A stretch of 64,000 nucleotides of DNA from Actinomucor elegans (Eukaryota; Mucoromycota; Mucoromycetes; Mucorales; Mucoraceae), in NCBI GenBank assembly GCA_026027325.1, contig JAMSLZ010000025.1:1-64000 (forward strand), given 5' to 3'. Below the pieces are notes generated by a model. That model was not told the DNA's origin, searched no databases, and saw only the letters and a program-made list of their open reading frames with translations. How positions within the stretch are numbered: position 1 is the stretch's first letter; the number at the start of each line of letters is the position of its first letter. Below are positions 44,656-53,988 of this stretch, piece after piece. A program made the translations under genes and the position numbers.

Positions 44656-44996
44656 TAATGGTTGTGGAGATATTGAAGAAAATATATATTTTCATATTTA
44701 TGTTTCTTTAAAGTCCAACTTAAAACATCGACTTATAAGCGGACTGTACAAATGGGGTTCGTGTAAGGTCTAACTTTGCTTTTAAATTATAATAAATGAG
44801 TTTGTATCACCCTGCTATTACCCATTAAAGATATACTCTATGGTTAAAGAATGATTATGAGAATAATATGTACACATGAAAATTGTTTGCGTTTTTTGAG
44901 AACTGTATGGTTGAATTAATAAAAAAAAAATGACAAAAAACGTCTTATAAATAAGAATAGCTTCGTCTAACAACTAAAGTTCTGTATGCCATATAT
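44656..44996. other. central part of the G inverted-repeat region, no gene
   Basis: AT-rich DNA between Tc1-C and the right G arm, with no coding frame of note. If G is a transposon, this is what remains of its interior. Confidence 0.35.
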
Positions 44997-45720
44997 ATGT
45001 TTAGATGCACAATTAAATTCTCTATAACTTTTGCTAAGCAATTATTTGTGGCTTTGCAATATTTTACTTGCAAAAATCGCTTAAATAACTTCATTTAACG
45101 AATTTTTGTTGAATTTTTGCTGAATGTTGTATTCCACCTACTATTTTGCATCGACATAATAGTAAGGAATCAACTGTTCATTTATGTCATACACGGACTC
45201 TATCTGATAACCCAATCAGATTAACGAGGCCTGCATAAATACAAGCGATGTGTCATCCTTAGAACTATTAGCCAATAATCCTTACAAGAAACACGCGGCA
45301 TCATACTATCGAGTAGTATCGAGTGTATCTCAAGATAAGACCTGAACATCGAATAACGCGTGGGTTATACAATTACAACAATGCGTGGTTGAAAGGCTTA
45401 TTAGTGGCTGCTGGGATTGGACTCCGTTGTACGGCCATGCGTGCTGATAGATATTGAATGCTACACTATTAAGCTCTGATGAAATGTATATAAAGAAGAC
45501 TTGATTTTGAATTGTGAATAAAACATTAGAATAACTTTTACTATCAGGATAGCTGATTCCATTTACTGTCTATTCTTTTATTATTATATTTTAAATTATA
45601 TCCTTCGTCTTTAGCACCGGATATAACACTGAATTTTTGAAACCCCCAAAAAATGATTCTTTCTTCCAGTTATTGAAGCAACAATAGCCAATAAAAGTAT
45701 AATATTATTTTTTATCTCGT
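44997..45720 (-). repeat. inverted repeat G, right arm, split by solo LTR2
   Basis: Reverse complement of 33015-33228 with modest divergence, in two parts (44997-45124 and 45629-45720). The outer boundary reads TTTATCTCGTCTTGCTAC, matching the left arm's GGGCGGGATAAA edge. Confidence 0.65.
45125..45628 (+). mobile_element. solo LTR2
   Basis: 504-bp TGTTGTATTCCACC...CACCGGATATAACA, flanked by the 5-bp duplication CTGAA (45120-45124, 45629-45633). Very similar to 54719-55224, apart from small indels. GTATATAAAGAAG near 45490 is a likely TATA box. Confidence 0.92.
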
Positions 45721-46182
45721 CTTGCTACTACTTAATAATTACTACTTTTTTGATACGTCATCTTTGAGGCTTTTATTTTAATAAAATTTTTTCGCTCTTC
45801 TCGTGTTTTCTTTTCACTGTAATCCTTACTTTTTTTTTAATTGAAGTATGTACAAATAACATTAATTAGTCATTCCCATCAAGGTAAAAATTCCTATTAA
45901 ATCATAGCTTGAAGCATACTTAATCCTCTTTTCTCTTATTAGCAAACTTACACAGCTTTCATCATTTTTTACATGTGCTTTTTTTTCAGTTTTAATGGTA
46001 AGAGAAAAGTTGTAATTACTTCATAAACTGATCGGTTTTTTAGATTCTTCGTCAATCTTGGCTTAATATATCATCTGATTTGCATTAATATGCTCAATAT
46101 ATTCCATATGGTGATTCCGTCTTCTAATGCTTGCTAGATTTTGTATGTATCGAAACTTTCTTGTTCAACTTTGTTCTTATAT
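45721..46182. other. CACTA-3 interior, no gene recognised
   Basis: AT-rich sequence between the G repeat and the right inverted repeat. Nothing coding is seen. Confidence 0.4.
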
Positions 46183-47163
46183 ATTCTTCTATTTAGCTGT
46201 TAGATCGGTTTGATTGAGTTGTTATTTGCAGCTGTTACGTTGTGAATTATCAGACTGCTATGCTAACTCGAATTATTTTGGTCATAATCTTTATGGTATG
46301 TATGAATTTCGTTCACGTTTAATTAACCTGTGCTGATTTCTTTCATTTACCACTCATTTTTAGGCCGTTTTGATACTTGAACATATGGTAAGCACTTAAT
46401 CTTCTATCCGCTCAAAAGCTTGTTTTACTTACATCCATTTTCATTTGTTAGTACTATTCTGCTGAATGCCCCTACGCAACAATACTTGGTATGTTTAACT
46501 TCTGATTGGAATTATAAACACGTTATTCACCTCTCTTTTTGATGTTTAGATTTTGCTAATTAAATTATCCTCTTGGTTGAAGTGGCTTTTCTTTTGGATC
46601 GTTTCTTAATATAATGCCTTTTCGGTTGTGCTTTCTTTACTCTGATTGCTTCTCTAAAAAATGGCGCGTTTTACTACGACAATACTGGTTTGCTGAAGTT
46701 AAGTTATTTATGGCTATTATATCTGGTACTCTTTCTGGTGGATTATTATTTAGCAATGAATATACAATATTTTTATTCAATAAAAATGTGTATAAACCAA
46801 AATTATAGTAAAAGATGTAAAATGTGTATAATTATAAAATATCAATTATTATTGGTTCAATTTAATGTAAAAGGACCGTAATATATGTAAAAAGACGGTA
46901 AAAGGAGGACTGTTTTACGGTCATTTTCATGGAAATAGTTGAACTTTTACGGCCTTTTACCAATGGAACAGACGAACTTTTACCATGTACTTTTACCAAC
47001 AGTACTAGTTGAACTTGTCCGGCCGTAAAAGGATGGTAACAGGCGAACACATACCGCGGTAATAGTTGAACTGTTACGGCCGGAATATTTTGGTAAAAGT
47101 ACGGTAATATTACATAATAATACCAATATATTACGGCCGTAAAAGTAGGTATTAGTTGCAGTG
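46183..47163 (-). repeat. CACTA-3 right terminal inverted repeat
   Basis: About 981 bp, mirror of 26127-27111, ending TATTAGTTGCAGTG. Small indels and substitutions distinguish the arms (for example TACCATGTACTTTTACC versus TACCGCGGTAATATTTTGG in the outer part). Confidence 0.85.
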
Positions 47164-47263
47164 TAGAACTGATTCTACAGACATCCATTGCAAGATACAG
47201 AACTGACAGACAAATGTCAGACTTCAAGGGCCGTCAGCCAATCAAGTTCAAGAATCCACTACT

Positions 47264-47395
47264 ATGGATGAATTAATGCAAGACGTGCCTATTGAACTGG
47301 AAATACAACTGCGCAAGAAACAAGCAAAGAAAAGGCGGTTTACGCCGAACATGTCGGTCATCAGACAAAATACAAAACGAAAGAAGTTTCTTTAA
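47264..47395 (+). pseudogene. C-terminal tail of a Ty3 Pol
   Basis: 44 codons (MDELMQDVPIELEIQLRKKQ then KKRRFTPN) closely parallel the end of the pol at 22293-25920 (EEVLIEVELRLKKEAKRKRKFKPN). The rest of that element is missing: CACTA-3 lies upstream. 47396-47703 contains no other recognised feature. Confidence 0.6.
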
Positions 47396-47703
47396 AGACG
47401 CAATCAAACATCAGCAAATCACCCCACTATGTCTTAATTATTATTATCAGTATATTTCACTATATTATAAGCATATGTTATTCTATATAATTACTCAGCA
47501 CTTTTCTAAAACATATAAATATCCAGAAAGACATGAATTAATAAAGATTATTCATTATTCACTTTTCTACATTTTCATTTCTTATTTTATTTTAATTGGC
47601 TTGATTATAACTCCGTATACTAAAAAGGGTTATAATTCTATATTTGGAAATTGTTTAGTAACCACTGAGAGTTGACTAAATATACAAATTACACAAAAAA
47701 AAT

Positions 47704-47775
47704 GGTTTCTTGGTTTAGTGGTATAATTCTCGCTTAGGGTGCGAGAGGTCCCGGGTTCGATTCCCGGAGAAGCCC
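47704..47775 (+). tRNA. tRNA-Pro(AGG)
   Basis: A 72-nt cloverleaf: acceptor GGTTTCT pairs with AGAAGCC, D-arm with TTTAGTGGTA (A box), anticodon stem CTCGC/GCGAG around TTAGGGT giving anticodon AGG, and T-arm CCGGG TTCGATT CCCGG (B box). There is no intron. TTTTT at 47776-47780 is the RNA polymerase III terminator. It decodes CCU/CCC proline codons. This is the only unambiguous host gene in the window. Confidence 0.95.
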
Positions 47776-48005
47776 TTTTTGTAAGGAACAGTTAAATCTA
47801 GTTGTTCGTATAGTTTTCAAAAACTACCCGAAATTTTTTTTTTTTAAATGTCGCGTACCGAGATCTATTGTCAGGTACACACGGTCTTGATGTGTAACCT
47901 TTTTAATTAGTATAAATATCAATTGCATCTTAGAATAATAAAGAGTATCTTTTATCTCATATATAATCTATTGTACACGTTTATTGGAATCGACTATAAA
48001 ACATA
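47776..48005. other. tRNA 3' flank, possible short LTR remnant
   Basis: After the T5 terminator, a stretch TGTCGCGTACCGAG...TCGACTATAAAACA (about 47848-48002) has TG...CA ends and a GTATAAATATC box, like a small LTR, but no flanking duplication. Tc1-E starts right after it. Confidence 0.35.
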
Positions 48006-48404
48006 CTGTATGCGAAAAAAGGGTTTAAATGTTTTATAAATTAACCTTTTTCTCTTTACACAGCTGTCTAAAATAAAACTATGCGGTTGATGTTAGTATC
48101 AATAGAGGGCTAAAACTTTGGCCTTTTTTCCTATAGGTTTTCCTTTATTGCGAACTCTATTTAACACTACGGAGCTAAGGCGAATTTGAGAAATTTTGAT
48201 TTTTTGATTTTTCAAAATTCGTCATTACTTAGCATCGCATAAAATTATTTTAAATTGAGCTATCGAAGAAATTTAAAACATGTTCCAAAACAATGGGACG
48301 TTCTTTATGAATAGGAAAATTAAAATAAAGAATAAAAGAAGCTGGCTCGTCATGTCCAAATTGAATATTTTCATCACTTTTTTTTTTATAAAAAAATTAA
48401 CATC

Positions 48405-48561
48405 ATGATTCGTTCTATTACTAAAGATAAGCAAGACACTCTCAAGTCACTGTTGTCAACAAACACTCCATACTCAAGAATCCAGAAACAACTACCAAAT
48501 ATTTCTCTAGCCACTATTAGTAGATATAAAGCAAAGTTTTTTCCTACTACGAAGCCTGCTA
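48405..48561 (+). pseudogene. Tc1-E transposase, N-terminal piece
   Basis: Starts MIRSITKDKQDTLKSLLS, with helix-turn-helix and then KFFPTTKPA. It ends at the TA where Tc1-F inserted; an open frame continues 60 bp into Tc1-F by chance. Confidence 0.85.
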
Positions 48562-50178
48562 CAGTAGTTACACTGGCCGGTGCACAAAAATATAAATTTG
48601 CTTTTTTTAATGTTTCTTAACGTACAGTCACTCGAGTAAGCCCAAACTTTAAATGTGTGTTTGTTGGTATATTTAAATGATATATGCCAAATTTAAACAT
48701 GAACTGTATAGTAACTACATTTGGAAACTTTACTAAAATTATATTTTGGAATTTTTTGGCTGAGAGAATTAAAGGTGCTGTCTTTTAATATCGAGTATAG
48801 CCACCTTTAGCTCTAAGGACTTGCTCTATTTTTTTAGGTAAACTGTTATAGTACGGCTCCATGTCTGCTTTGGTAAATTTGTACCACTCCGTCTCAAATC
48901 GTTTGAATAGTTCTTGCTTTGTTTTTGGAGGGGTGTCATATTGGCCTAGTTTTGACTTAACATGATGCCATAGATGTTCTATCGGATTTAAGTCTGGGCT
49001 ATATGGTGGCCACTTGTTCATATACTGTATGTTGTTTGCTTTAAGCCATTTTTTAGTTACTTTGGATGTATGTTTTGAGTCGCCATCTTGCTGAAGAATC
49101 ACATCATCAGGATTGCAGCCGTAGTAGTCCAAAGTACCCTTAAACGATGTACCCAAGATTTCAATATAACAGTCTGAATCCATAGTTTTCTGTAGTACTT
49201 GACTAGCGTAGCCTACTCCCCGTGATGTCATACAGCTCCATATCATTAGGCTTCCGCCACCAAACTTTTTGGTCATACGAGTATTATGAGGAAGATCTCT
49301 CTGGCCTGGCTCTTGTTCCATGTATAAATAGCTCCATCAGACTGCCACATGTTTATTTTCGTTTCATCCGAAAATACAACTTTCTTCCATTGCTCAACAG
49401 TCCAACCATGGTATTTTCTGGCGTATTGGAGTCTATCCTTCATATAATCAACCTTGGTATATGGTCGCTTTTTCATAATATAAGCCTTAAGTCCAGTTTG
49501 ATGGATCAACTTTATAGTCCCATTATAGCTGATTGAATAGCCGAGGGAGTTTAAATATTTGTGTGCATCTCGACCATTCCTTAAGTATCCGCTTCGAAGT
49601 TTGTATTTCAGTGTTACCATAATACGTTGAGGCACTATTCTACGGCCACCACCGGTAGGTCGAACGTATTCTGGGTCTATTTCGTTTTTCATTCGGTTTA
49701 CTGTCCATTTTGAAACTCCTACACGTTGCGCAATAATACTGGTTGGCTCTTGTTTTAGTACCAGTGATTTGATGCTGTCGCGCTTGTTATGAGAGATTTT
49801 ATAAGGCATTATATGGAACGAAGTATGGTCAAAAAAAAAGAAAGGAGAATGGCTGAAATGAATTAGAATAGGCTTCTTTATATAATTTTCCGTTGCCATA
49901 GGCAATGTTTCATTAGTATCAATAGATAAACGGAATTATTATTAGTGATTATGGTCTATTTACGTCATAAAACGGAAAAGCCCTCAAATTTTAAAAGTTG
50001 AAAAAACGGTTTATCATCATTTTATCACTATGACGTAACATAAACCCTAGCCTAAACATTTAGTATTTTCATGCAGTATGTTAGAGCTATAGCTCAATAT
50101 TACTTGATCTGGTTAAATATAAAAATTGACGGAGTAATAGCAATTAAAAGTTTTGTGCACCGGCCAGTAAAACTACTG
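48562..50178 (-). mobile_element. Tc1-F, full-length Tc1/mariner element
   Basis: Inverted ends CAGTAGTTACACTGGCCGGT / CAGTAGTTTTACTGGCCGGT, with TA outside (48560-48561, 50179-50180); 1617 bp. It lies in the transposase gene of Tc1-E. Confidence 0.92.
48785..49809 (-). pseudogene. Tc1-F transposase, one frameshift
   Basis: Start MPYKISHNKRDSIKSL at 49809; helix-turn-helix (SIIAQRVGVSKWTVNRM), GGGRRIV hinge, first Asp in FSDETKINMW. The frame changes near 49310, then continues with LQQDGDSKHTS and NPIEHLWHHVK, ending KGGYTRY. About 340 residues if read across the shift. The second Asp context is DGDSKHT rather than the usual DNDPKHT. Confidence 0.88.
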
Positions 50179-50204
50179 TATCACTGGAAGGCCATGTTCA
50201 ATAA

Positions 50205-50436
50205 GACGGATATATACAGACATTACATCATTTTTATCTTTTCTATATATATTTAAACTTTTTAATATATCCATAGTTTTTATATCTTTATAACCTTTTT
50301 TATAAATTAAAATGATTATTCTGTATAATAAACATTATCAAGAAGGCAACTGTTCCATTATGCATGAAAAAACAACATTATATTTATGTTTTCTACTAAT
50401 ATATATATTAAATTCATATAAAAAAAGATATCCCTC
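50205..50436 (+). repeat. F unit, left end of the composite
   Basis: GACGGATATATACAGACATT...AAAGATATCCCTC, very close to the right copy and to 13438-13665. Confidence 0.85.
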
Positions 50437-50603
50437 TTCTATAGGGCATAGGGAATACAAAGTTGTTATATTAATTAAAAATAATCACATGAACATTACA
50501 AAAATAAATTTCTTGGTATTTCTAAAAATATCTTGTAAAAAAAATATAAATATTGACATATTCTATTATATATTTACAAAAAAAAACATTTAATCTTTTT
50601 ACA

Positions 50604-50906
50604 ATGACATATCATTATTACGCTGTTGTATTGACACTCGATCCTGAAAAAAAAGACGTTAATGGAAAAAAATTTGAAATTTTAAGCAAGAAAATATTAT
50701 TTTGGATTAAAAACATTAAGAATATTGAAGATATTTTATATAGTGGTCCATTTTATGATTTTTGTGATAATAATACAAATGTACATGCAAATTTAGTTAT
50801 AAAAACAACATTGAAAAGTACAGAAGAAATTAGAAAAACATATTTCAAATCATGGTTTCTCAGAAAAGGTTATATTAGTATTAAAGAAATATGGGATTTT
50901 AAATAA
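50604..50906 (+). CDS. unknown 100-residue protein in the composite element
   Basis: Open from MTYHYYAVVLTLD to EIWDFK. It has a hydrophobic/aromatic first strand and a Tyr/Phe/Ile/Lys-rich composition. NVHANLVIKTT has one His followed by a hydrophobic strand, superficially like the strand of HUH nucleases, but the second His is absent, so I do not call it. It is the only uninterrupted gene in the composite. Confidence 0.45.
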   Translation: MTYHYYAVVLTLDPEKKDVNGKKFEILSKKILFWIKNIKNIEDILYSGPFYDFCDNNTNVHANLVIKTTLKSTEEIRKTYFKSWFLRKGYISIKEIWDFK

Positions 50907-50965
50907 AGTTGTATTTAATATTGTAATATTTTTTTCAACATTGATATTTATTCCGAAAATATTAC

Positions 50966-51387
50966 TTATTTACTGTTCCAATAAGCATTAATACATTCAA
51001 AAGTATTAAATTTAGTATAATGTATCCAAGAATTTTCACTATTATCGTAATTTTTCCATTTTATGAGATAAAAACTATCTTCAACTACTAATCCTTTATG
51101 ATCTAAAATAATATCAATCTCATAAATATTTTCATCATCATTTACAACTATCTCTAAATCCATATTATTATTAAATCATTTATAACATTTGATAATTGTA
51201 ATCCTAAAAATTGATGTTGTAACAATTTCATTTTATCTAAATTATTTATTCTATCATTTAATTTTGGAGGTGCACTATAGCTATCTATATTACTAGTTAA
51301 ATTATTTTTATATTCGAAATCAAAGTTATCATTCATCCAATTTGATTGAAAACTGTAATGTTCTATATTATTTAATTGTTTGTCTTT
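50966..51387 (-). pseudogene. chromodomain protein fragment, frameshifted
   Basis: The minus strand from acceptor TTTTCAG (exon from 51387) reads through SWMNDNFDFEYKNN...HQFLGLQLSNVIND, shifts frame near 51165, then gives a chromodomain: YEIDIILDHKG, FYLIKWKNYDNSENSWIHY, ECINAYW. Such domains read methylated histone tails. It probably was the C-terminal part of the transposase system upstream on the same strand. Confidence 0.6.
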
Positions 51388-51556
51388 CTGAAAATATAAA
51401 AAATATTATCAAATTGTTTGTCATTTGAAAATAATAAAAATTAAAAAGTTGCCATTCATGTCAACATTTTTTAATAATTTATATTTTCTTCTTAAAACAA
51501 TTTAGAACACTTTTTAAAAAGTGTTTTATATTTTTATTATTTTCTATTTAAAACAA

Positions 51557-52138
51557 TTAATGTTTGGTTACACAATTATAAATCACATGATTTATAATGT
51601 TACATAAACATGTCCATTTTACATATCTTTTAATATTTAGAAGTACAGATGCAATTTTTAATTGTATATTATATATATTTATATTAGATGTTAAAAATGA
51701 TTTTTTATTATTTAATCTCTGAAATATGAATCCAATATCAGAAAAAACTTTCTCCATTTTTGATCTAAAACTACCAAATTGATCATTATAATTTAATTCA
51801 ACATCATCTAAATTTATATTTTTATCTTTTCTAATAAGATATACAAAGTTAAAATCATTTAATTCTGAATTATTTATTATTGGCTCCACATATAAACTAT
51901 ATCCTCTATAGTTTCCATCACCAAACAATGTAACTAAAAAGAAATAAACTGGTATAATTCCCAACTTCTCAAATAAAACCTTTTTAATTTCCTTGATTTA
52001 TTAATAGGAATTGGCCTTTTTGTATGATATTTTTTTTTGATTAATAATTGGCAAACCATAATTTAAAAATTTCCAATATTCATTTGTTAAAGTTTGATAT
52101 TCTCTTAGTAAATTATATTTAATATTAATAGTTTCCAT
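51557..52138 (-). pseudogene. DDE transposase remnant, Harbinger-like
   Basis: From METINIKYNLLREYQTL at 52138, then a frame break near 51970, then FGDGNYRGYSLYVEPI (catalytic Asp in DxxY), FGSFRSKMEKVFSDIGFIF (Arg..Glu of the third catalytic region) and IASVLLNIKRY. The spacing resembles DDE_Tnp_4/Harbinger endonucleases. The middle with the earlier Asp residues is missing, so it is internally deleted. A hairpin AACACTTTTTAAAAAGTGTT lies at about 51507-51528. Confidence 0.55.
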
Positions 52139-52214
52139 TTTTATTAGTTAGAAAATTCAATTTTTGTATATTAGAGAAAAAAATTAGTAATAATCTGTTA
52201 TTATTATTATAGTA

Positions 52215-52446
52215 GACGGATATATACAGACATTACATCATTTTTATCTTTTCTATATATATTTAAACTTTTTAATATATCCATAGTTTTTATATCTTTA
52301 TAACCTTTTTTATAAATTAAAATGATTATTCTGTATAATAAACATTATCAAGAAGGCAACTGTTCCATTATGCATGAAAAAACAACATTATATTTATGTT
52401 TTCTACTAATATATATATTAAATTCATATAAAAAAAGATATCCCTC
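52215..52446 (+). repeat. F unit, right end of the composite
   Basis: Direct repeat of 50205-50436, followed by the TAA duplication and the resumption of Tc1-E. Confidence 0.85.
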
Positions 52447-52999
52447 TAAGCAATACAACAAAGAAATAGATTCGAAATAAGATGAAAGCCGGTCAATTCA
52501 AATCACCACAAGATAAAAAGGCTTATCTTATTTCAGTTGGAATTAATATGACAATCAGGAACATTCAGTTAATGCTTCATTATATGGGCTTCAAAGCAAA
52601 AAGAAAACAGGAGTCTAATTTCATCTCCGAAAGCAATAGAAAAAAGCGACTTGCGTGGGCTAAACAACATAGGGTGTTAGCCAAGGACAACTGGCGTAAG
52701 TGGATATGTTCAGACAAAACAAAGGTTAACATTTGGGCTTCAGACGGTATTAAGTACTATTGGTCTCAGCTAAATGATGTTGTTCGCCCTCACTATTTAG
52801 ATCTCCAAATTCAGTAGGAAGGGGGTAGTGTCATGTTTTGGACTTGTATAACAGCGAAAGGCCCTGGTTATGGTACTACAATCATTGAAGGCTCGATAAA
52901 TTCATCTTTGTACGTTGAAATACTTCAGTCATCACTTAAAGATACCTTAGACTATTATGAGTTGGATTCAAAACATGTTCGTTTTCAACGAGACAAGGC
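52447..52999 (+). pseudogene. Tc1-E transposase, middle piece
   Basis: Parallels 41270-42031 in the other orientation: KAGQFKSPQDKKAYLISVG, CSDKTKVNIWASDG, then a stop/frame change near 52815, then FWTCITAKGPGYG...HVRFQRDKA. It stops at LTR1; the Glu-containing end is lost. Confidence 0.85.
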
Positions 53000-53363
53000 T
53001 GTTGTAAACATGACTTGTTCAGTGTCCGTCACCAATCAGGTTAATGTTCGACAATGCTTATACTCAGCTTGTGCTTTGACAGCTTTGTAACGTCGGTTAA
53101 GAGATATATATGGAAATCAATGCTTAGTGCAACTAACCTTCATAAACTATCTATCACCGAATATAAAGTCGTACTAGAATGGATTACTATAAATCCTTAT
53201 TAACTCCATGAGCGCAGTCTTTGACTAACTCAATCGTCTATAATATCAAGTTAAATCCGAACTTCAATTTTGTATAAATAGCTCATCATTTTAATGCTTT
53301 AATAAATCAATTCGTTTTATCAGTCTGGTTATTTTTACAGTCTTTATTATATTCGATATAACA
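53000..53363 (+). mobile_element. LTR1, isolated copy
   Basis: 364 bp, nearly identical to 15471-15835, TGTTGTAAACATG...GATATAACA. The flanks do not match (AAGGC left, GGAGG right) and unrelated sequences abut, so recombination or deletion joined it to the LINE fragment. Confidence 0.88.
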
Positions 53364-53470
53364 GGAGGAACTGTCGACATTGCGTCGACCAGGAGCAACG
53401 AGCACCTTCTTAGAGGCACCACGAACAACAATTGTTGTCCAGGACACGGCAGAATTTTCGGTCATGTACC
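53364..53470 (-). mobile_element. 5' fragment of LINE ORF1, reversed
   Basis: Reverse complement of 63047-63154, covering the ORF1 start (MTENSAVSW). It begins mid-gene at the LTR1 junction and leads into the palindrome built from the LINE 5' untranslated region. Confidence 0.85.
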
Positions 53471-53510
53471 AGAATTATCAAAATTGAGGAGATTGAGCAA
53501 AAAAGTTTTT

Positions 53511-53953
53511 GAAATGTCGAAATTGGCGAATTGAGATGTCAAGATCGAGCGAAATGTAGAAGATGTTGGAGATTTGCAAAAATAATTATACCACCAGAAG
53601 CGCAGCAACGAGTAGAAGACGAATACGAAACAAGCGGAGATGGATGGATTGAATTGAGCGAGATATCGACAAAAAACCAGACGGATGCAAAATTTTTTGT
53701 AAAAAGTGATCTTTAAGCCAAAAAAAAAAAAAAAAAGGCTCTTTCGCTTAAAGATCACTTTTTACAAAAAATTTTGCATCCGTCTGGTTTTTTGTCGATA
53801 TCTCGCTCAATTCAATCCATCCATCTCCGCTTGTTTCGTATTCGTCTTCTACTCGTTGCTGCGCTTCTGGTGGTATAATTATTTTTGCAAATCTCCAACA
53901 TCTTCTACATTTCGCTCGATCTTGACATCTCAATTCGCCAATTTCGACATTTC
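53511..53953. repeat. long palindrome from LINE 5' untranslated region
   Basis: Two arms of about 206 bp (53511-53716 and 53748-53953) are reverse complements over the parts I compared, with a short A-rich spacer. Both strands encode the same 61-residue frame, as expected of a palindrome, so this frame is not proof of a gene. The arm sequence recurs once at about 62884-63005 directly upstream of LINE ORF1. Confidence 0.9.
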
Positions 53954-53988
53954 AAAAAAAAAAATTTTAATAGCCAAAACGACTGCTA

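Larger units (their letters stand above)
26127..47163. mobile_element. CACTA-3, a CACTA-like element expanded to 21 kb by nested insertions
   Basis: The ends are inverted repeats starting CACTGCAACTAATACCTACT and matching for about 980 bp (26127-27111 with 46183-47163). The interior carries a tnp2-type transposase (minus, 29832-32889) and a partner gene (plus, from 28827). Foreign insertions inside are Tc1-A (27114-28769), Tc1-C with everything nested in it (33230-44653) and a solo LTR2 (45125-45628). Subtracting these leaves an element of about 7.4 kb. No 3-bp flanking duplication is evident (ACA left, TAG right). Confidence 0.8.
50205..52446. mobile_element. AT-rich composite element: F - transposase remnants - F
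   Basis: Inserted in Tc1-E with a 3-bp duplication TAA (50202-50204, 52447-52449). Both ends are directly repeated 232-bp F units (50205-50436, 52215-52446), each with its own imperfect inverted ends. The 1.78-kb interior has three AT-rich coding segments including a DDE-type transposase remnant and a chromodomain. The 3-bp TAA target fits PIF/Harbinger elements. Confidence 0.75.
48006..52999 (+). mobile_element. Tc1-E, same family as Tc1-C, split and truncated
   Basis: Left end CTGTATGCGAAAAAAGGGTT after TA. Gene pieces: 48405-48561, 50181-50204, 52447-52999. They are separated by Tc1-F (48562-50178) and by the composite element (50205-52446). The 3' end is lost at LTR1 (53000). Confidence 0.88.

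Noticed and set aside
47292..47675. 127-residue plus-strand frame downstream of the Ty3 tail
   Set aside because: It begins in another frame of the Pol tail and continues through AT-rich non-coding DNA.
50604..50906. Rolling-circle (HUH) replication protein
   Set aside because: Only one His is present in the candidate strand (NVHANLVI), and neither the second His nor a convincing catalytic Tyr motif is visible.
53531..53933. Two identical 61-residue proteins on opposite strands
   Set aside because: They are the inevitable result of the palindrome; the sequence is LINE 5' untranslated DNA and no motif supports a gene.
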